Shown: piece after piece, positions 24,534 through 34,169 of the stretch
How the letters are laid out: each line of letters begins with the position of its first letter
Position numbering within the stretch: the first letter of the stretch is position 1
Source: Mayamaea pseudoterrestris
Taxonomy: Eukaryota > Bacillariophyta > Bacillariophyceae > Sellaphorales > Sellaphoraceae
Direction: 5' to 3'
NCBI GenBank assembly: GCA_027923505.1
Contig: BROI01000001.1
Span: forward strand, 2,350,001-2,414,000
Length of the DNA stretch: 64,000 nt
Translations under genes and position numbers: made by a program
Notes under the pieces: generated by a model
Databases searched by the model: none
Told to the model about the DNA's origin: nothing
The model's input: only the letters and a program-made list of their open reading frames with translations

Positions 24534-24977
24534 TTTTGGTGGCAGGGATCATAAGCATTGCGCGCTGAGCCCTCCAATTTCTTTCAAATCATGTTTTTTG
24601 TCATGAAGCATGATGGGCCATAAGTTGGTCAGTTGCACCTCAGCATCCATCACCATGTGTGCCACAGTGCGACTGAGCAGATCCAACAACTTGTTGGATC
24701 TGCTAGCGGTGCACCTCAAGTGGCAAGTGAGACTTCCAAAATGGCCTGTAGACCCTTTTGGTGGCAGGGATCATAAGCATTGCGCGCTGAGCCCTCCAAT
24801 TTCTTTCAAATCATGTTTTTTGTCATGAAGCATGATGGGCCATAAGTTGGTCAGTTGCACCTCAGCATCCATCACCATGTGTGCCACAGTGCGACTGAGC
24901 AGATCCAACAACTTGTTGGATCTGCTAGCGGTGCACCTCAAGTGGCAAGTGAGACTTCCAAAATGGCCTGTAGACCC
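24534..24977. repeat. 222-bp exact tandem duplication inside satellite B
   Basis: Positions 24,534-24,755 are followed directly by what reads as the same 222 bp at 24,756-24,977. Both begin TTTTGGTGGCAGGGATC and both carry the private words AAGCATTGCGCGC and GTCATGAAGCATGATGG. The identity indicates a very recent event out of register with the satellite unit. Confidence 0.92.
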
Positions 24978-25265
24978 TATGTACAGTGCACCGGTATTTT
25001 GAAGGTAACTAGTCCAATGGTCTTGTCAGTCTGGCTGGTAGAAGGTTGAATGTGCCAGCCCTGCACCCTTTTTGGCTGCAGGGATCATCAGCATTGCACG
25101 CTGAGCCCTCCAATCCCTTTCAAATCATGTTTGTTGTCATGATGCATGATGGGCCATAAATTGGTCAGTTGCACCTCAGTATCAATCAACATGTATGCCA
25201 CGGTGAGACTTAGCACATTCACCAAGTTGCTGAATCTGTCAGCAGTGCACCTCAAGTGGCCGTTC

Positions 25266-26234
25266 AGTGACACGATGCAGTTCCAGTTCGTACGGCTGCA
25301 ACGATTCCTCACCCTCTGTAGTCGGTTTCCAAGTGAGCGGGATGATCAGTCCTTTACCTTGGTTTATCCTACAGGGGTCTTATCCTACAAAACGCTAGTT
25401 GATTAAGCAGTTCTCTAGAAAGTGAGTTGATTTACGATCGGTCGAGAAAGAGCGATTGATCAGATGGCTCTTTCAAGACCATTCACGATAGTGAATACTA
25501 ATCTTGTTTAATGCGCTGCGTGGCTGGACATGCAATATTTAATGACGTAGTGTGAGTAGATGTCTTTTTTGGTCCAAAAATGACTTGTTCGCGTCAAGCG
25601 ACTGGACTAGATCGCCATTGTGACACTCCCCTTGTAGGTGTGCCAGGACAGGTGTAAGCTCAATGAGCTCCCCTGGAGTCGGCTCCCCTTGAGGCAGTGA
25701 CGGGTCCATAAGGTAGAATTCGAGTTCTCCAGGATCCAAGGTTTCGCCACGCCAGAACAGTAATGGTTTGAGACAGTATGCGTCGATGTAGGGTAGGTAT
25801 TTGGCAACGGTCGGAAGGTTTCTTCCTTGCCAGCAATCTTGACGAACTTGATAATTCCGCTGCTACACACCACCGGATACGGTGATATGCGAGGGCATTG
25901 TGGCGCTTGGTGAGTGTGGATGTAGGCACGTACACTGCGTGATGACTGATTGGTTATCACCGAGTAGCCATGATGAGGACTCGATGGGAACACCCATTGC
26001 CATGAGTGACGCTGCGCATGTCAACGATATGGTCGGTTGCAACGCGTCCGCTCATGAGTTCAGAGTAAGCCAAAGGTCGCGTCACGGTATCTTGAAGTTT
26101 GGCAAACCACTTGAACGGAGTCTGCTGAATGAAGTGAAGGATTCCAGTGCATGCTTTGCCGGTGACTTTGCAATGCATCAGTTGGCATCTTTGAGGGTAG
26201 AAGGCGAACTGTCTTGCCCTTTGGTTTCATGGCC
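25266..26234 (-). mobile_element. Fossil Copia-type retroelement, 3' fragment
   Basis: On the minus strand, 26,178 down to about 25,650 reads as the end of a Copia polyprotein. HFIQQTPFKWFAKLQDTV and TKRHNALAYHR match the RNase H region of diatom (CoDi-like) Copia elements. The element is broken and only part of pol is present. The lower-coordinate part (25,268-25,512) recurs as a direct copy at 27,485-27,729. It lies inside satellite B with satellite on both sides. Confidence 0.82.
25268..25512. repeat. 245-bp direct repeat, copy 1 (Copia region)
   Basis: It reads identical to 27,485-27,729, beginning TGACACGATGCAGTTCC and ending CTTGTTTAAT. Beyond the end, similarity continues with differences to about 25,617. 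It could include part of a long terminal repeat plus adjoining element sequence. Confidence 0.92.
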
Positions 26235-27071
26235 AGAGTTGGTCAGTTGCACCTCAGCATCCATCACCATGTACGCCATGGTGAGACTGAGCAGATATAA
26301 CAACTTGTTGGATCTGCTAGCGGTGCACCTCAAGTGGCAAGTGAGACTTCCAAAATGGCCTGCAGACCCCATAATATAGCCAACATGGACTGGAAGCTTG
26401 ATTGGGACTCATAGACTTGTCCATTTGGGTGTGGAAGCCATTACTATGCACTGAGACCCCGCACATTCAACCATTGGTTGAATGTGCCAGCCCTGCTCCC
26501 TTTTTGGCTGCAGGGATCATCAGCATTGCCCACTGAGCCCTCCAATTTCTTTCCAATCATGTTTGTTGTCAATGATGGGCCATAAGTTGGTTAGTTGCAC
26601 CGCAGCATCCATCACCATGTATGCCACGGTGAGACTGAGCAGATCCAACAACTTGTTGAATCTGCTAGCGGTGCACCTCAAGTGGCAAGTGAGACTTCCA
26701 AAATGGCCTGCAGACCTTATAATATAGCCAACATGGACTGGAAGCTTGATTGGGACTCATAGACTTGTCCATTTGGGTGTGGAACTTGATTCCGTTGAAT
26801 GCTCCCTTGTCCCTCCTGATCACCCAGCATTGCCCTATGGGAATTTCGTGGTGTGGAAGCAATCACCATGCCCTGAGACTCCGCACACTGCATCCTTTTT
26901 GGCTGCAGGGATCATCAGCATTGCCCACTGAGCCCTCCAATTTCTTTAAATCATGTTTGTTGTCAATGATGGGCCATAGGTTGGTCAGTTGCACCTCAGC
27001 ATCCATCATCATGTATGCCACAGTGCGACTGAGCAGATCCAAAAACTTGTTGGTTCTGCTAGCGGTGCACC
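26235..27071. repeat. Satellite B, short block between Copia fragments
   Basis: About 2.4 units of satellite B with both palindromes and the usual order of words. A roughly 70-bp foreign stretch interrupts it at about 26,783-26,850. The block ends abruptly at GTGCACC before the next retroelement fragment. Confidence 0.93.
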
Positions 27072-27984
27072 TTTGCTGCTTGGTCCTTTTCGAACAATTC
27101 GCAGAGTCGGATGTAATCGATGACTTCTTCAGCTTCGTTTTCACCGATTTTGAGTAGGAACTTGATGTTATGATGGTTGGCTGCGTCCATGGTTTCGAGC
27201 TTGCGAACGATTTCGGCTCGCATGGGCTCCCCATCCTGAGTATGCCAAGTAAACGTTTGATTGACAAGTTCTTCAGGTGAGAATGCAGGTAGTAAATTTC
27301 CGCGTGGATGCGCTGCAGGGATGATGGCAGCACTGCCCACTGGTCTCTCCGAATTCGTCGCTTTCAGTAGGAACGGGTTCATCAGTGGGTAGCCCCTCTT
27401 CTTCGGAGCTTTGGGTGCCGAGTTGGAAGCTCTCTTGGAGTCCACCTTTGGTGTATACGAACATGTCGCCTTCGGGAGAAGCTTTGACACGATGCAGTTC
27501 CAGTTCGTACGGCTGCAACGATTCCTCACCCTCTGTAGTCGGTTTCCAAGTGAGCGGGATGATCAGTCCTTTACCTTGGTTTATCCTACAGGGGTCTTAT
27601 CCTACAAAACGCTAGTTGATTAAGCAGTTCTCTAGAAAGTGAGTTGATTTACGATCGGTCGAGAAAGAGCGATTGATCAGATGGCTCTTTCAAGACCATT
27701 CACGATAGTGAATACTAATCTTGTTTAATCGTGCCTGCGGCTGGCACACATGCAATATTTCAATGACGTAGTTGTGAGTAGATGTCTTTTCTGGTACCGC
27801 AACGGAGGTTCGAGTACTATGCTCGTGCGCCCCCGGCGACGTCTAGGTTCGCGTCAAGCGACTGGACTAGATCGTCATTGTGACATTCAGACTGCCCGAA
27901 TGGTCCACAGACCAAATGCAAGGAACTTTATGTGTATGAATGTAGTGGACCAGCATTCGCATCAATCTGTGTGTAACCCATCAC
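27072..27984 (-). mobile_element. Fossil Copia-type retroelement, second fragment
   Basis: The minus strand from about 27,480 to 27,075 codes for residues such as RAEIVRKLETMDAANHHNIK followed by KFLLKIGENEAEEVIDYI. This resembles the stretch between integrase and reverse transcriptase in diatom Copia elements. The element is broken. The 245 bp at 27,485-27,729 are a direct copy of 25,268-25,512, with weaker similarity continuing to about 27,885. Orientation is the same as in the first fragment, so both may come from one element or from two copies. Confidence 0.7.
27485..27729. repeat. 245-bp direct repeat, copy 2 (Copia region)
   Basis: The second copy of the repeat at 25,268-25,512, in the same orientation and 2.2 kb away. 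The lack of visible differences suggests a recent duplication or insertion. Confidence 0.92.
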
Positions 27985-28095
27985 CGGGCCATGAGACTCG
28001 GCAGATCCAACAAATGGTTGGATCTGCCAGCACTGCACCCTTTTGGCTACAAAGATCATCCGCGTTGCCTGGAGAGAAATCCTATCTCATACCAT
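27985..28095. repeat. Diverged satellite B remnant at the array edge
   Basis: Satellite B words in order (CCATGAGACTCGGCAGATCCAAC, the palindrome-like GTTGGATCTGCCAGC, TTTTGGCTAC, GATCATC) but shortened and mixed with other sequence. It is the last satellite trace before the gene-rich part. From 28,096 to 28,370 I see nothing except AT-rich sequence and the 3' flank of the next gene. Confidence 0.75.
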
Positions 28096-28370
28096 TCTGC
28101 ATGCATCAAAATCATCAGACTTATATTGGATGTGATCAAATATTATTATTAGATTAATGGTAGCAATATTTAGTTATGAATGGGTGCACGAGTCAATGTG
28201 AATCCCACCCCCACCGTTGAGAAGCAAACTCATAGACGCAGCGCGGCGGCAGAAGGTTGATGGGCATGCAATAGAACACCATTTTATAAACTTCCGGAGA
28301 GATCCGTCTTTTGTATTCTTGTGTAAACTAGTATCCTTCACCAGAACGTGATGAACCTGATGAGCCTGGC

Positions 28371-29078
28371 TCATAGTTCTGCTTGCAGGAATGAGACTGC
28401 AGTCATTTCCACAAGCTCTGGGTCAAGTGTGAATATTTCCCGCGGATCTGGCTCAGCGGTAATCACGCATGTAAATTTAGCAGCTGATTTTGAATCATTG
28501 ACTGTCGTCCATTCACCGAGAGGAAATGAAACGACGTGAAAGCCTGTTCTCAGAGCCTCGCTTGCGGAACTGGAAAGTAGCATGCCCAGCGTTTCAATCG
28601 CGTCCTTTAATTTCTCATGCGGTACAAAAACTAGTCGCTCATCTGTTCCATCTCCAGCTCCTTGGTAAACGAGTAGGCGCACATTCGGTTCGACCGACAA
28701 GGTGTTGAATGTAGTCCATTGCTGGGCAAGGACTGGTGATGGTGTCGACGTTTGCTGGTTGGTTTGTAATCCAGCCATTATGTATGCCGGTGTGCTTCCT
28801 TTTATAAAAATATCAATTGACGCCCTTATCATATAATCTTGCTCGTCATTATTGCTGGCAGGCTCCTTATTGAGAGAAATTAGCCTTGAATTCTCGTAGG
28901 TCCAGAAAGAAAAGGTTGTCGAGTAGGAGGCAGGTAGGTGCTGGACGCCACCAGCTGCTCCGACTATCTTGTAGCTCCCAGTGTTTGCACTATTAGTAAA
29001 GGCAGAACTAGGCCTGATGAAGACGCTACATGCTGCTTGCAGTCCCAGAAGGAATACCGCGACGTTGAAAGCTGCCAT
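28371..29078 (-). CDS. Secreted or plastid-targeted protein of unknown function
   Basis: A 235-residue protein. The N-terminus has a hydrophobic signal peptide (about residues 3-18, FNVAVFLLGLQAACSV) followed by PSSAFTN. A Phe directly after a small-residue cleavage site (SSA/F) is the known hallmark of bipartite plastid presequences in diatoms and other heterokonts, so plastid import is the likely fate, with secretion as the alternative. The mature part is soluble, with no membrane segment, no cysteine cluster and no motif I recognise. It is the first gene after the satellite and is transcribed towards it. It diverges from TIM13 with 210 bp between the two ATGs, which suggests a shared promoter. 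Confidence 0.7.
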   Translation of the reverse strand: MAAFNVAVFLLGLQAACSVFIRPSSAFTNSANTGSYKIVGAAGGVQHLPASYSTTFSFWTYENSRLISLNKEPASNNDEQDYMIRASIDIFIKGSTPAYIMAGLQTNQQTSTPSPVLAQQWTTFNTLSVEPNVRLLVYQGAGDGTDERLVFVPHEKLKDAIETLGMLLSSSASEALRTGFHVVSFPLGEWTTVNDSKSAAKFTCVITAEPDPREIFTLDPELVEMTAVSFLQAEL

Positions 29079-29288
29079 GGCGACGATGTATCGCGACAGA
29101 GCGATAGTGTTGGCTGCCGAGCTGTCGAAACTGAGAGTCCGTGACCATTATTTGTCGTAGCGTTACTCCAAAACATTTCATTCGGTCGTCTCCATCCATC
29201 CCATCGTTTGTTCCTTCTTCGTCTCGTCGATTGATCATTGACAAACGACCTTGCATTTGTAATACAATTTGTGACATATAGGTAAACA

Positions 29289-29694
29289 ATGAGCGATCTA
29301 AATAGCCAATTAGCCCAATTGACTCCGGAGCAACGGCAAGCCATCATGATGAAGGCTCAGCAGGAGGCCAACCAGCAGGTCATGGGCGAAATGATGCAAA
29401 AGATGGCATCGACATGCTTTGATAAGTGTTCCGGAACATCGGTAAGCGTTTGAAAGAGTCGCCGTCGTCGCTACGGGTTATCATGCTCTAGCCGTAATGA
29501 ACATGTATGTCACGACAAGGGGTTGCTTCGTATTGAGTATTGACACGTTGCCTCGTTTCCTTCTCATGTTCTTTCAGGGCGACAAGTTAGACAGCCGAGA
29601 GCAAAGTTGCTTGGCCATGTGTCAAGACCGATATTTGGAGTCTCGAGCACAAGTGCAGGAAGCTCTCGGCAAGCGACAAAATGGGATGAGCTAA
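29289..29694 (+). CDS. TIM13: Small TIM chaperone, TIM13-like (2 exons)
   Basis: Exon 1 is 29,289-29,441 and exon 2 is 29,578-29,694; the 136-bp intron begins GTAAGC and ends TTTCAG, and splicing is in phase. The product has 89 residues. It carries the twin CX3C motif of the small Tim family, CFDKC and CLAMC, 14 residues apart, each pair forming a disulfide in the folded hairpin. The words CFDKCSGTSG..LDSREQSCLAMCQDRY match Tim13 best. These proteins work as Tim8-Tim13 hexamers in the mitochondrial intermembrane space, escorting hydrophobic precursors. Without splicing each exon stays open only briefly, so the gene is easy to miss. Tim8 or Tim10 is a less likely alternative. Confidence 0.88.
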
Positions 29695-30129
29695 TTATTT
29701 GTTGACGACGGAAGGTGGAAAGGTTGGTGCAACTGCTTGGTCAGCATTCAAATGGTTTTGTTTTTTAATGAATGTTTATTAGGCAATCAACGTTACAGAG
29801 TTAAAGACAATAAGCTTGATTTGTACTTTGCTAAACCTGCGTCCCTCATGTAGGCCAGAGGCCAGGTTGCTTGCTGGCATTGACGCTCGCTAAGAACCGA
29901 CTTGCATGGTCGATCAATTCAATCGCGTGCTTATTGTGCAAGGTGCTGCGGGCTGGATAGTTTCTAGCTCAAGAAGTGTACTGGAAGTACAAGCATATGA
30001 CAGCTGATCAAACTCTGACGAAAACAAGAGCAAAACCGAAGCGACACAAAACACAACACCCGTCGTCGACACCAAAAAGCAAATCCATGAGGAGGCGCCC
30101 CATGCTTCTAACAGAATCGATCTATCATC
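29695..30129. other. Intergenic region, TIM13 to VPS18
   Basis: 435 bp holding the 3' flank of TIM13 and the upstream region of VPS18. I see no open frame, repeat or RNA gene. The 100 bp before the next ATG are A/C-rich, as expected for a 5' untranslated leader. Confidence 0.5.
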
Positions 30130-33100
30130 ATGTCCACCAATCCTTTCGATAACAACAATACCCGCGTCTCTCGCCGATCAACGTCCCGCGTCGGTGCATC
30201 TGGAGAGCCACCAACATGGGCCGCACGAAACGTGGAATGGCCTCTTCCCAACTCGCTCTCGAATGCTCAGTACGCTCGTTTGTCAAAGACGAGTAAACAA
30301 TTGGCAATCAGTCTCGGCATGTCACCCCCTGCTGATACGTTAGGAACGCTTCATATGAGAAATAGCAGTGGAACGCAATTTACTAGAGCTGGGTCGGCAA
30401 AGGGAGACGACGCTCCAGCAACTGCGGCTGGCGTCGGACTTGGGAACGCGGATGCCATGAGCAGCACCAGCGCCCATCAGTCAACTCCATATTACGCCGG
30501 CGGTCTTTCTGGATTCATGAGTCGCGTCTTGAATGTATCCAATACTGCTGGAGCAGCTTCCGACGTGGCGGATCATCATGCGCTTGATTCAGACGCATCC
30601 TTGGGTGCCGCGAGTCGACCATTGCGACCTCCTCGTCAGGGCTGCGTCGCTGCGGCGAATGGATGGATCATTGCCTGCCTTGAATGTCCAACGACGGTTG
30701 CTGCATCGAGTGCAACTGCCAATGGCAACCATCAGATGGCTCCGCCGCTCCGCTTGATCAGTCGTTGGAACGTTCGCCGAGGTCACTCTGCCAGCATGCC
30801 GGATCAGTGGCTGGTTCTTCCTCCGCCCCTTCGACCCTTTACAGCCAAGGTTATGCATGTTTTGGTAGATCCGACGGCGAGTCATTTGGTTTTCTCGGCT
30901 TCCAACGGTGAGTGCTACTACATTCATCATTCCAGTACGAGCAAGCTACCAGTCAAATTGAAAGGCTTTGGACCAAATCTGGACGGAACATGGCCCAAGG
31001 AGGCGGTGGTGCAGGGAGTGCAGCAAGGGCTCACGGCTGGATCCTACGTGACATCCATTGCGTGGGATCGGGAGCGAGGAACTGAAGGCTCTAGCAAACG
31101 GATCTTACTTGGAACTAGCATGGGCGAAATTTATGAATACGCTCTCATGTCGCCCGACAGCGAAGACAAGGAGGATCTTTTGCCAATGCCCGTTCTGCTG
31201 CACAAGCTATACAATGCGGACACTGCTGATCCGAGTGAAATGGGGGCTGCTGTCACTGGATTACACTTTGAGCGGCTTCGCACTGGATTAATGGTATTGG
31301 CCGCCACATCGGGTCGTCACAAGCGGACGCGCTTCTATACTTTTTATTCGCCGCACAACTCGTCCTTTCAAATGGTCATGGCGGATCAACAATACACATC
31401 ACTCACTGAACTGCCGGGATCTGTAGACTTTGCCGATTTGCGCTTGTGTGGGGATCACTTTGGACTATTGTCGGAGAGCGGAATATATTTTGGAACGATT
31501 GATCGATCGCTGTCGTCCGTAAATCATCAGTCATCTTCTGGCGGTGCAGTAAAAATGATTGTCGATTCAGGCATTATTCCGTATGGCAAGGATGATAGCA
31601 AGATTTGTGGAACCGTTGCAATACCCATAAGTCTTGCCATTACTCCGCATCATTTAATCACACTCAATGGCAGCAACGAAGTAGTGTTCTTAAATCGTGT
31701 GGCGCAGAAAGTTATTCAAAAAGAGCGTTTGGATGCGAGTCTCCCATCGACACCGACGTCGAGTTTAGACGACAATCAGCTAGGCGTTGGCGAGCTTATG
31801 ATGGATATTCGCCGTCCCGATCAAGTTTGGTTGCGAAAGGGGCGCGGGTTGGTTCATATGTCGTCCAGTCAAGAAGATCGCGATGTCTGGAAATTTACGC
31901 TACAAAAGTGTTTGGACATGCCTGTCAACATTCATGCCGAGGCATTATCGCCCGAGTCTTCCCCTCGACAACTGTCGCACAGTTTGGGACGTCATGTTTC
32001 TGCTTTTGAGTCTCCAACGGAGCAGCTGTCGGAAGATGAAAGGGTTATCGAGAACTTATTCGAACAGGCGAAGGCACTATGCTCAAACGCGGCTCAGAAA
32101 GCGGTGGTTACATGTATTCGCGCAGAGTATCATTTGTCACATGGAAGAGTCGAGCTTGCGGCCAAATATCTTGCGCAGTGTCCACCAAGCACAGAGCCAT
32201 TTGCCGACGCTGCTATTCGTTTAGGGTTACCGAAACTTGGTATTGATGATCCAATTAGCTACAATTACTCGTCAAAGGCTAAGCTGACTCTGGAGACCAG
32301 CAATATGCCGTTGATTGCTTACTTAAGTGACAAATTGAGAGCGTCTACCGTGAATGGAGACAAGATGACAAGTACCATGGTGGGCGCTTGGCTGGCGGAG
32401 CTTTATCTTAATGAGCGCGGAAACAGGGTAGCGACATCAACACATGCTTCGCAATCGTTGAAAGATATTGAAGCATCGCAGAGAGTGCTGCTCGCACGTT
32501 TTTTGAATTCAAATGTTAACGTAATGGATTCGAAGACCATTATGGCGGTATTAGCATCTCATGATGTTGACGCACTCGAATGTGCCGCGTTCGCGGCCAA
32601 CAGTGGGGATATTTCCACTGCAGTGAATGCGGCATTGAGCGTTAGCTCCGACGTTGCGGTATGTATGAGAAACGCATGAAAATGAAATTTTCCGTCGCCG
32701 CTTACGTATCTATTTGTTGTCCCCACAGCATGGTGTGTACGAAGCTCTTCAAATACTTGATGATGCGCCGTTTGACCTTGCTGAGGCATTGTATTACAAA
32801 TATGCTCCAATATTTTTGGCGCGTGCGCCTTCTTTGGCAAGTGAGAGCTTTGTTCGTCGATATTCTCAAGGTTTGTCACCCTCAAAGCTCTTACCAGCAC
32901 TAATTAAATATGAAGAGACTCGTATTGAGAAAGCTCGGGTCAAGCAGGTCGTTGAGTCGGCACAAGAAGGAGCAGGAACGCAGACCCAGGCAGAGAAGTG
33001 TAGCTCAGCCAAGATAGTGGACGTGCAATCGAATAACACGTCGGATGGTTTTGAGCTTCGCGTGCATGAAGATGTCACCAGCGTTGGATCGTTTGAGGAC

Positions 33101-34156
33101 GCTCCTTTTGCTGTCTCAGGCTACTTAGAAGGCATCATCAAGCTAGGATGTTGCAGCAGCGCCGTTTTTTCTTATCTGATTTCGCTTTATACAAAACGTG
33201 ACGACGAAGAGCCTCTTTATGAGTTCCTTTCTGTTCACGTACCGACGACATCGTTAGAAAACGACGCTGCGATGAGAGCTGTTCGCGCCGGAGTGCTAAA
33301 TGTATCGCAAAATGTGCTCGCATCCCCACCTCTCGACATGTCCTTTGCCCTTCGGACCGTGCTTAAGTCAGGAAGGCACTTTCGTAGCGCTATTCTTCTA
33401 TATAAAGGATTTGGAATGCGACAGGAGGCTGTTGAATTGGCACTGAAGGTTGATCCGTCCTTAGCGCGAGAGCTTGCTCAGGAAAGTGTTGAATTAGAAG
33501 AGAGAAGGCGACTGTGGCTAATGATTGCTAAAAGTGCGGTAGCCGACTCAAATAGCAGAGCAGGGAAGGACGTGGTCGCTCGGGTTGTTGCCGTACTTCG
33601 CGACTGCGGTCCCGATGTGTTGTCGATAGAAGATGTTCTTCCATACATGCCCGATTTCGCCTCAATCAATCAGATTAAGGACGAGATTTGTGAGGCTTTA
33701 ATGGCGTACTCCTCGAAAATTGATTTTTATCTCAAGGAAATGAGTGATTGTGACAAGATATGTGAGGACCTTCGCGACGAAATACATCGCCTTCGCAATT
33801 ATCGCATGCGCATGAGACCAGATGCCAGATGCGCTTACACAAATAAGCTGGTCTTGAATTCCAACGAGCCATTTTACGTTTTCCCCTCGGGATTTGTAGT
33901 ACTTGACAAGGCGCTGAAGGAACAAATCCTTCCACACCTAAACGCTGAACAACGAGGAAGAGTGTTTCAGATTGAGCAATTGCTGTCAAGTCGCCCAGAA
34001 AGTTTAACTTCGACCGACGGCGATGATTTGCAGGCAGAATTAGATGGGTTAATCGCGGCGGAGTGTCCTCTGACTGGATCTGTCATGATAGAGAGCATCG
34101 ATTGCGAATTTGAGGACGGTGTGGAATTATGGGAAAAGACATCGGTTGATAAATGA
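30130..34156 (+). CDS. VPS18: VPS18-like subunit of HOPS/CORVET (2 exons)
   Basis: Exon 1 is 30,130-32,658 and exon 2 is 32,729-34,156; the 70-bp intron runs from GTATGT to CCACAG and lies in phase 0. The protein has 1,318 residues, longer than the usual ~1,000, partly from a Ser/Ala-rich N-terminus. The first half is a beta-propeller (Pep3/Vps18-type region around residues 170-600); the second half is the alpha-solenoid, including EALYYKYAPIFLARAP, YEFL and LLYKGFGMRQEAVELAL. The DVLPYMPDFASINQIKDEIC segment and the following coiled coil precede the C-terminal RING position, as in Vps18. The RING has lost most zinc ligands: CAYT replaces CxxC, PSGFVVLDKA replaces the CGHxFHxxC region, and CPLTG replaces CPxCG. 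Its role would be endosome and vacuole tethering. It converges on the next gene with only 13 bp between the stop codons. Confidence 0.88.
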
Positions 34157-34169
34157 ACTAGTAAAACAT

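Larger units (their letters stand above)
14266..25265. repeat. Satellite B, main block (about 31 copies of ~348 bp)
   Basis: Head-to-tail units of 347-352 bp. Half-units measured on 16,952-17,300 are 178 and 170 bp. One half has the palindrome with arms ATTCAACCA and one central base; the other has arms GATCCAACAA and one central base. The copies from about 14.3 to 16.7 kb carry many small insertions and deletions, whereas those from 16.9 to 24.5 kb are well kept. A subtype with a 4-bp GTCA insertion (GGTCAGTCAGTTGC) occurs at about 23.2, 23.6 and 24.3 kb. About 60 bp of foreign sequence interrupts the array at 24,980-25,040. Confidence 0.95.

Noticed and set aside
7123-27157. Repeated open frames of 60-165 codons in satellite B
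   Set aside because: They follow the satellite period and overlap on both strands; several span array junctions.
27273-27623. Frames of 70-81 codons on both strands around the 245-bp repeat
   Set aside because: They belong to the broken Copia region or are its antisense shadows.
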